Shown here: positions 1-4,577 of the stretch, one piece after another
Position numbering within the stretch: position 1 is the first letter of the stretch
Layout: each line of letters opens with the position of its first letter
NCBI GenBank assembly: GCA_001800945.1
Contig: MGWJ01000089.1
Location: 12,199-20,827 of the forward strand
Source of the DNA: Flavobacteria bacterium RIFCSPLOWO2_12_FULL_31_7
Lineage (GTDB): Bacteria > Bacteroidota > Bacteroidia > Flavobacteriales > Flavobacteriaceae
Length of the DNA stretch: 8,629 bases
Direction of reading: 5' to 3'
Notes under the pieces: model-generated
Databases searched by the model: none
Told to the model about the DNA's origin: nothing
What the model saw: only the letters and a program-made list of their open reading frames with translations
Position numbers and translations under genes: made by a program

Positions 1-1112
1 AAATTAAACTGCACAATGCTGAAAAACAAAAACGTTGGGGTTGGGAATATGTGCAAGCCAGGTTATTCCGCGTTTCTACAAAAGGTTTAATTTTAGAACA
101 AACTCAAACTTCTGGTTCCTCTATTATCAATGAACTAAAAAACATTTTTATTCTTATATTATCTGCCAAACTGGTTATTGATGGTACAATTACTTTAGGA
201 ATGATGTTGGCCATTAGTTCTATTGTAGGAAGTTTAAATGGTCCGATTTCTCAATTAATAGGCTTTGTCAGAGAATTGCAAGATGCGAAAATTTCCTTAG
301 CGCGTTTATCAGAAATTCACGAAAAAGAAGACGAAATTCAACAAGAAGCATTTCAAACCAATACGATACCAAATAATGAAGATATAAATATTAAAGATGT
401 ATCTTTTCGCTATTTAGGTTCGGATATTTCTGTTTTAAACAATTTAAATTTAACTATTCCTGCCAATAAAATCACAGCCATTGTAGGAACTAGTGGAAGT
501 GGAAAAACTACTTTAATGAAATTACTTTTAAAGTTTTATGAACCGGAAAGTTGTGAAATTTCGATTGGAAATGCTCAACTAAAAAACATTTCTCAAAAAG
601 CGTGGCGAAACAACATTGGTGCCGTAATGCAAGAAGGTTTTATTTTTAACGATACGATAGCTAACAACATTGCTATTGGAGTAGATATTATCGATAAAGA
701 ACGTTTGGTTTATGCGGCTGATGTGGCAAATATTAAAGAATACATTTCTGGTTTACCTTTGGGTTACAACACCAAAATTGGCTCAGAAGGTATAGGAATG
801 AGTACTGGTCAAAAACAACGTTTATTAATTGCTAGAGCCGTTTATAAGAATCCAGAAATGTTATTTTTTGACGAAGCAACTTCTGCATTAGACGCAAATA
901 ACGAAAAAGAAATCATGGAAAAACTAGATATCTTTTTCAAAGACAAAACCGTTGTGGTAATCGCGCACCGCTTAAGCACAGTTATGAATGCCGATCAAAT
1001 TGTAGTATTAGAAAAAGGAAAAATAATAGAAATTGGAAACCACGAAACCTTAGTGGCGAAAAAAGGAAATTATTATAATTTGGTTCGAAATCAATTGCAG
1101 TTAGGAAATTAA
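1..1112 (+). CDS. ABC exporter, C-terminal part (peptidase-containing/bacteriocin-type family), 5' truncated
   Basis: This is an inner-membrane ATP-driven exporter, cut by the left window edge. The frame is open to base 3, so the GTG at 51 is only an internal valine; about 369 residues are visible. Hydrophobic stretches at about residues 41-61 and 64-78 look like the last transmembrane helices. The nucleotide-binding domain follows, with Walker A GTSGSGKTT (162-170), Q-loop Gln210, ABC signature MSTGQ (266-270), Walker B ending in Asp290 and catalytic Glu291, D-loop SALD and H-loop His322. All catalytic residues are present, so it should hydrolyse ATP. The signature departs from LSGGQ but keeps Ser and GQ. 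Full-length relatives are about 700 residues and many carry an N-terminal C39 peptidase that cuts double-glycine leaders; whether this one does cannot be seen. The HlyD gene four bases downstream supports a role in peptide or protein export. Confidence 0.88.
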   Translation, partial: IKLHNAEKQKRWGWEYVQARLFRVSTKGLILEQTQTSGSSIINELKNIFILILSAKLVIDGTITLGMMLAISSIVGSLNGPISQLIGFVRELQDAKISLARLSEIHEKEDEIQQEAFQTNTIPNNEDINIKDVSFRYLGSDISVLNNLNLTIPANKITAIVGTSGSGKTTLMKLLLKFYEPESCEISIGNAQLKNISQKAWRNNIGAVMQEGFIFNDTIANNIAIGVDIIDKERLVYAADVANIKEYISGLPLGYNTKIGSEGIGMSTGQKQRLLIARAVYKNPEMLFFDEATSALDANNEKEIMEKLDIFFKDKTVVVIAHRLSTVMNADQIVVLEKGKIIEIGNHETLVAKKGNYYNLVRNQLQLGN

Positions 1113-1116
1113 AAAA

Positions 1117-2415
1117 ATGTATATGTCAGAAAACAAAAACACCGACTTCGAACTACGCAGCGAAGAAGTTCAAGATATACTTACCAAAGTTCCCAATTGG
1201 ATGATTCGTTGGGGCACCTTTCTAATTTTCGGAATTATTTTATTGCTGTTATTCATGTCTTGGTTTATCAGATATCCAGATGTAGTGAGTAGTGAAATTA
1301 TCATCACAACTAATACGCCACCAGAAAAGTTAGTAGCGAAAGTAAATGGGAAAATTCAAGCCATTTTAATTGAAGACCAGGCCAACGTTAAAGCGAATAC
1401 ACCACTAGCGGTGATTGAAAATTCGGCAAATTATAAAGATGTATTTTTGTTAAAAGCAACTATTGAAAACATCAATTTAAGTAAAAGCGAATTCCCATTC
1501 GAAAAATTTGCATCTGCTCAACTTGGCGAAATCGAAGCCAGTTTTGCGATGTTTCAAAAACAATATATTGCCAATCATTTAAACAAAAAATTAAAACCTT
1601 TTGATGTAGAAACTAGCGCACAAGGTTTTGAAAAAAATCAACTTTCGGAAAGATTAGATTTATTACTATCTCAAAAAACAATCACTCAAAAAGAATTAGA
1701 ACTTCAGAAAAATGATATCAACCGACAAGAAACCTTGTTTAAAAAAGGAGTTATTTCGGCACAAGAAATCGAAAAACAACGTTTACAATATTTACAAGCT
1801 GAGAAAAATTACAAAAATTTATTGAGTTCAATTTCTCAAACTAAATCATCGATAAACGATTTAAAAAGAAACCATCAAACCACACAAATTAACGAAAACA
1901 AAGAAAACACCAATTTAGAAACCAATGTATTACAAGCTTTTTACCAACTGAAAAAAGCCATTAAAGATTGGGAATTAAACTATGTTTTCCGTTCTTCAGA
2001 TGAAGGGATTGTTTCGTTTTTGCAAATTTGGTCGGTGAACCAAAACATTACGGCCGGAGAAAATATGTTTGCGATTATTCCAACCAACCAAAATGGCTTC
2101 GTAGGAAAATTAAAAGCAGCAGCCTTAAACTCTGGAAAAATTAAAGAAAACCAACGTGTAAATATTCGTTTAGCAAACTATCCTGATAGAGAATTCGGAA
2201 TTGTAAAAGGAAAAGTAAAAAGAATATCGTTAACTCCAGATAAAGACGGGAATTTACTTATAGATATTACTTTACCAAATGGATTAGAAACTTCGTACAA
2301 AAAGAAAATCCAATTTCAGCAAGAAATGCGTGGTTCAGCAGCTATTATCACAGAAGATTTACGACTAATTGAAAGAATATTTTATCAATTTAGAAGTATG
2401 TATCAAGTGGAGTAA
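1117..2415 (+). CDS. HlyD-family periplasmic adaptor of an ABC exporter
   Basis: This is a membrane-fusion protein that would link the upstream ABC exporter to an outer-membrane channel. Of its 432 residues, about 28 N-terminal residues are cytoplasmic, followed by one membrane helix (about 33-51). The first half of a lipoyl-like domain covers about 70-100 (KVNGKIQAILIEDQANVKANTPLAVIE). A long charged, coiled-coil-prone hairpin covers about 172-285, and the second lipoyl half is near 290-320. A beta-barrel-like region and a C-terminal tail (RLIERIFYQFR) follow, as in flavobacterial HlyD proteins. The start at 1117 has an AGGA at 1103-1106 inside the end of the previous gene; a second in-frame ATG at 1123 is equally possible. 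The four-base gap to the ABC gene implies co-transcription and translational coupling. No TolC-like gene is visible. The family assignment is firm; the cargo is unknown. Confidence 0.9.
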   Translation: MYMSENKNTDFELRSEEVQDILTKVPNWMIRWGTFLIFGIILLLLFMSWFIRYPDVVSSEIIITTNTPPEKLVAKVNGKIQAILIEDQANVKANTPLAVIENSANYKDVFLLKATIENINLSKSEFPFEKFASAQLGEIEASFAMFQKQYIANHLNKKLKPFDVETSAQGFEKNQLSERLDLLLSQKTITQKELELQKNDINRQETLFKKGVISAQEIEKQRLQYLQAEKNYKNLLSSISQTKSSINDLKRNHQTTQINENKENTNLETNVLQAFYQLKKAIKDWELNYVFRSSDEGIVSFLQIWSVNQNITAGENMFAIIPTNQNGFVGKLKAAALNSGKIKENQRVNIRLANYPDREFGIVKGKVKRISLTPDKDGNLLIDITLPNGLETSYKKKIQFQQEMRGSAAIITEDLRLIERIFYQFRSMYQVE

Positions 2416-2424
2416 TTAAAACAG

Positions 2425-3168
2425 CTACATCTTCAAATAAAACTCTTTTGTCAATTTAGTATATTCTGAAGTATATTGATGACGTGCGGTTTCAATCACT
2501 AATTCATCAATAATAGGTGTTTGTTCCATTCGAGTAAAAGCTAATAAACTTCTTTTAATTTCCGAAGTTGGTGTGCCTTTTACACGGGTAATTTTTAAAG
2601 GAAATAATAAAGATTGTTTCGCTAAAGCGATGAAATTTTCTTCTGCAGAATAAGGAATAATTACAGAAAAGATGCCGTTTTCAGACAATAACAAATAAGC
2701 TGCTTCTACTAAATCTTCAAAAGGAAGCGCATCTGCAAAACGAGCTAAATCTCGAGCTTCATCTGGTGTTTTAAAATCTTCAGAATAAAATGGCGGGTTA
2801 GAAACAATTATGTCATATTGCTCTATCATTTCAAACTCGTTGGTTGCTTCGTCAATTTCTTGTAATTCTTCTACAAATTCATCTAAACCTGCGTGATAAC
2901 AAAACAATCTGTCGCCCCAAGGTGAGTTTTCAAAATTATCTACACATTCTTCGTAGGCGTTTTCTTCAATTTCAATCGCATCAATTTGTTCGGCATGACT
3001 TCTTTGTGCCAGCATAAGCGAAATTAAGCCCGTTCCAGCGCCGATATCTAAAATGTTGTAAGGATTGTTGATTAAGGGTGTCCAAGCGCCTAACAAAACA
3101 CCATCTGTTCCCACTTTCATGGCAGATTTTTCCTGTTGAATAGAAAATTGTTTGAATTTGAAAGTCAT
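2425..3168 (-). CDS. trmN6: tRNA1(Val) adenine(37)-N6-methyltransferase (TrmN6/YfiC family)
   Basis: This is a SAM-dependent methyltransferase; the E. coli member YfiC makes m6A37 in tRNA1(Val). The 247-residue product opens with the family's typical MTFKFKQFSIQQ followed by MKVGTDGVLLGAW. SAM-binding motif I is DIGAGTG (41-47). The catalytic NPPF motif at 124-127 marks N6-adenine or glutamine methylases. The family-typical RVKGTPTSEIKRSLL lies near 195-209. I chose the ATG at 3168-3166; a longer reading from a GTG at 3198 would begin inside a repeat hairpin and add ten unlikely residues. A strongly acidic stretch at about 96-117 seems longer than in relatives I remember. It is the last gene of an rpsP-rimM-trmN6 operon, 62 bases after rimM. 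Substrate assignment rests on family membership only. Confidence 0.87.
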   Translation of the reverse strand: MTFKFKQFSIQQEKSAMKVGTDGVLLGAWTPLINNPYNILDIGAGTGLISLMLAQRSHAEQIDAIEIEENAYEECVDNFENSPWGDRLFCYHAGLDEFVEELQEIDEATNEFEMIEQYDIIVSNPPFYSEDFKTPDEARDLARFADALPFEDLVEAAYLLLSENGIFSVIIPYSAEENFIALAKQSLLFPLKITRVKGTPTSEIKRSLLAFTRMEQTPIIDELVIETARHQYTSEYTKLTKEFYLKM

Positions 3169-3189
3169 AAATGAATTATGAATAATAAT
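3169..3189. repeat. weak 7-bp periodic tract just upstream of trmN6
   Basis: Directly before the trmN6 start codon, the plus strand reads AAATGAA, TTATGAA, TAATAAT in register, a degraded 7-bp periodicity. It occupies the translation-initiation region and the AT-rich part of the gap between the GC-rich hairpin and the start codon. It may be coincidence in AT-rich sequence. Confidence 0.35.
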
Positions 3190-3193
3190 TAAC

Positions 3194-3220
3194 GACACTT
3201 CGACTCCGCTCAGTGTGACA
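3194..3220. repeat. GC-rich hairpin repeat in the rimM-trmN6 gap
   Basis: ACACT (3195-3199) and AGTGT (3212-3216) form a 5-bp stem around TCGACTCCGCTC. The 27-base segment is over half G+C, in sharp contrast to its AT-rich flanks. The core CTTCGACTCCGCTCAG resembles an interspersed element I remember from many Bacteroidota intergenic regions. That recognition is from memory and unverified; only one copy is present here. Confidence 0.55.
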
Positions 3221-3230
3221 AAATTGGAAT

Positions 3231-3758
3231 TTACTCCAAATACAAATCCACTAACCCAACTGGCGTATTTAAAACTAATTCTTTATTTTCTCTATTGACT
3301 TCAATAATAAAAGAATCAATCATCGGAACTAAAACTTGCTTTTGACCTTTAAAAATTTCAAAAATAGGTTGCGCGGCATTATCCAAAATAGCATGAACCG
3401 TTCCGATATCACCTAAACGTTGATCGGTAACTTTAAAGCCAATAATTTCGTGAAAGTAAAATTTATTACCTTCTAATTTGGGTAACATGGTAAGTGGTAA
3501 ATAAACATCTAAGTTTTTCATGTTGTCCGCATCTAGCTCGGTATCAACATCTTCAAATTTGACTCTTAAAAATTTATCTTTATGAATGGCGGATTTTTCA
3601 ATAAAAAATGGAACCAGATTTTTATTGTATTCAATAAAAACTGATTCCAAATTTTGATAAAGTTCAGGTTCATCCGTATCTAAAAAGATAAGGACTTCAC
3701 CCTTGAAACTAAATTTTTTAGCGATTTTGCCTAAATAGAAACACTCGTCTTTACGCAT
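3231..3758 (-). CDS. rimM: ribosome maturation factor RimM
   Basis: RimM is a cytoplasmic assembly factor that binds uS19 and helps mature the head of the 30S subunit. The 175-residue length is normal. The N-terminal RimM barrel starts with FYLGKIAKKFSFKGEV, a divergent version of the usual GKI-x-GxHGxxGEV motif. The C-terminal PRC-barrel spans about residues 98-175, with FHEIIGFKV, the conserved LGDIGTV, and the hallmark VLVPMIDSFIIEV followed by TPVGLVDLYLE. The ATG at 3758-3756 lies 12 bases after the rpsP stop, and rpsP-rimM adjacency is widely conserved, so they are almost certainly co-transcribed. No Shine-Dalgarno is evident, as is usual in this phylum. Confidence 0.94.
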   Translation of the reverse strand: MRKDECFYLGKIAKKFSFKGEVLIFLDTDEPELYQNLESVFIEYNKNLVPFFIEKSAIHKDKFLRVKFEDVDTELDADNMKNLDVYLPLTMLPKLEGNKFYFHEIIGFKVTDQRLGDIGTVHAILDNAAQPIFEIFKGQKQVLVPMIDSFIIEVNRENKELVLNTPVGLVDLYLE

Positions 3759-3770
3759 AATCGCACTATA

Positions 3771-4325
3771 TTAAGCTTCTGTTTCTTCGTTTGTTTCTTC
3801 TGCAGCAGGAGCTTCAGTAGTTTCTTCAGTAGCTTCAACAACTTCTTCAGTTGCAGCTTCTTCTTCTACTTTTGCAGCTTCAGCTTGAGCAGCGATTCTT
3901 TTCTCGTTAGCTTCTTTTTCAGCTTTTAACGCTTTAGCTTTAGCATCAGCATCAGCTTTGCTTAAACCTGCTTTTTTAGCATCAACTTTTCCAGCTTTTG
4001 CTTCTAACCAAGCTGCTAATTTAGCATCTGCTTGTTCTTGAGTTAACGCACCTTTTCTGATACCACCATCTAAATGGTGTTTTAATAAAGCACCTTTATA
4101 AGATAAAATTGCTTTAGCCGTGTCAGTTGGTTGTGCACCATTGTGTAACCATTGAACAGCACTATCAATGTTTAAATCAATAGTTGCAGGGTTAGTGTTT
4201 GGATTATAAGTTCCAATTTTTTCTAGGAATTTACCATCTCTTTTTGAGCGTGCATCAGCAGCTACGATCCAGAAAAAAGGTTTCCCTTTTTTACCATGTC
4301 TTTGTAATCTAATTTTTACTGGCAT
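3771..4325 (-). CDS. rpsP: 30S ribosomal protein bS16 with Bacteroidota-type C-terminal extension
   Basis: This is the small-subunit ribosomal protein bS16, bound to 16S rRNA in the 30S body. The start is the ATG at 4325-4323, giving MPVKIRLQRHGKKGKPFFWIVAADAR; the frame runs 24 codons further upstream but that stretch lies over the promoter and leader. The core, about residues 1-80, includes the family pattern KIGTYNPNTNPATIDLNID and ends near QPTDTAKAILS. Residues about 95-184 form an extension absent from short bS16 such as E. coli's. It is first Ala/Lys-rich and probably helical, then very acidic (Glu, Ala and Thr) to the end. Such tails are common in Bacteroidota bS16 as I remember the family. 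It is the first gene of the operon, with its own promoter. Confidence 0.95.
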   Translation of the reverse strand: MPVKIRLQRHGKKGKPFFWIVAADARSKRDGKFLEKIGTYNPNTNPATIDLNIDSAVQWLHNGAQPTDTAKAILSYKGALLKHHLDGGIRKGALTQEQADAKLAAWLEAKAGKVDAKKAGLSKADADAKAKALKAEKEANEKRIAAQAEAAKVEEEAATEEVVEATEETTEAPAAEETNEETEA

Positions 4326-4345
4326 AATCTTGTGGATTAAATTTT

Positions 4346-4360
4346 GAGGTACTCGACCTC
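4346..4360 (-). promoter_or_regulatory. small hairpin in the rpsP leader
   Basis: The predicted rpsP leader contains GAGGT, a five-base loop CGAGT, and ACCTC, giving a 5-bp perfect stem about 20 bases before the start codon. It is followed on the minus strand by AAAATTT. It could be part of an autoregulatory ribosomal-protein leader, but the stem is short and I cannot test covariation. Confidence 0.35.
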
Positions 4361-4375
4361 GGTTAATTAAGGGTG

Positions 4376-4404
4376 CAAAGATAATAATAATTCTCAATTT
4401 TCAA
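4376..4404 (-). promoter_or_regulatory. rpsP operon promoter (Bacteroidota sigma-A type)
   Basis: On the minus strand a perfect -7 box TATCTTTG occupies 4383-4376. A TTG at 4404-4402 lies 18 bases upstream, a suitable -33 position for the Bacteroidota consensus (TTTG, about 19 bases, TAnnTTTG). The TTG belongs to a 7-bp repeat tract. Transcription should begin near 4370, leaving a leader of about 45 bases before the rpsP ATG. Confidence 0.75.
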
Positions 4405-4422
4405 TGTTCAATGTTCAATTAT
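4395..4422. repeat. four-unit 7-bp tandem tract at the rpsP promoter
   Basis: The plus strand reads as four consecutive heptads: CAATTTT, CAATGTT, CAATGTT, CAATTAT. Read on the minus strand this gives TTG every 7 bases, at 11, 18, 25 and 32 bases from the -7 box. Only the 18-base one is well placed as a -33 element. Confidence 0.7.
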
Positions 4423-4465
4423 TTTTAAATCAGCGTTTTAATAGTGTTTTTACTTGTTTTTCAGG

Positions 4466-4499
4466 AACACAGATTGTAGAAATTAAATAAATCTGTGTT
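4466..4499. repeat. 10-bp inverted repeat between divergent promoters
   Basis: AACACAGATT at 4466-4475 pairs perfectly with AATCTGTGTT at 4490-4499 across a 14-base AT-rich loop. It has no following T-run on the plus strand, and it lies upstream of both genes, so it is not an obvious terminator for either. It may be a protein-binding site or a remnant of an interspersed repeat. Confidence 0.6.
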
Positions 4500-4506
4500 G
4501 CTCAAC

Positions 4507-4534
4507 CTTACACCCTTTACCTTTTACCTTTCCC
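4507..4534. repeat. four-unit 7-bp tandem tract upstream of the dipeptidase
   Basis: Four consecutive pyrimidine-rich heptads can be read: CTTACAC, CCTTTAC, CTTTTAC, CTTTCCC. The word differs from the tract at 4395-4422, but unit length and unit number are the same. It ends 17 bases before the -7 box of the dipeptidase promoter and so covers the -33 region. Confidence 0.55.
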
Positions 4535-4551
4535 CATTAAAATTCATTTCG

Positions 4552-4559
4552 TATATTTG
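4552..4559 (+). promoter_or_regulatory. -7 box of the dipeptidase promoter
   Basis: TATATTTG is an exact match to the Bacteroidota -7 consensus TAnnTTTG. No TTG sits at the expected -33 distance; the pyrimidine-rich heptad tract occupies that place. The ATG at 4578 is only 18 bases further on, so the transcript leader would be about 12-14 bases. Confidence 0.65.
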
Positions 4560-4577
4560 AACATTATAAAAAACAAC

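Noticed and set aside
2064..2071. TATGTTTG match to the -7 promoter box on the plus strand
   Set aside because: It is inside the hlyD coding sequence with no gene start downstream; such 8-mers are frequent in AT-rich DNA.
3169..3198. Ten-codon N-terminal extension of TrmN6 from a GTG
   Set aside because: The GTG is inside the GC-rich hairpin repeat and the family start MTFKFKQFSI is at 3168.
3358..3365. TATTTTTG match to the -7 box on the minus strand
   Set aside because: It lies within rimM, 190 bases before trmN6. An internal promoter is possible but one weak 8-mer without a convincing -33 is not enough.
3774..3870. Trinucleotide-type repeat in DNA
   Set aside because: The repeats encode the acidic Glu/Ala tail of bS16 and reflect protein composition.
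4326..4397. 24-codon N-terminal extension of bS16
   Set aside because: It overlaps the -7 box and leader hairpin, and all bS16 proteins I know begin at the MPVKIRL-type sequence.
4395..4534. CRISPR-like array because of repeated short units
   Set aside because: Units are 7 bp, contiguous, with no spacers and no cas genes.
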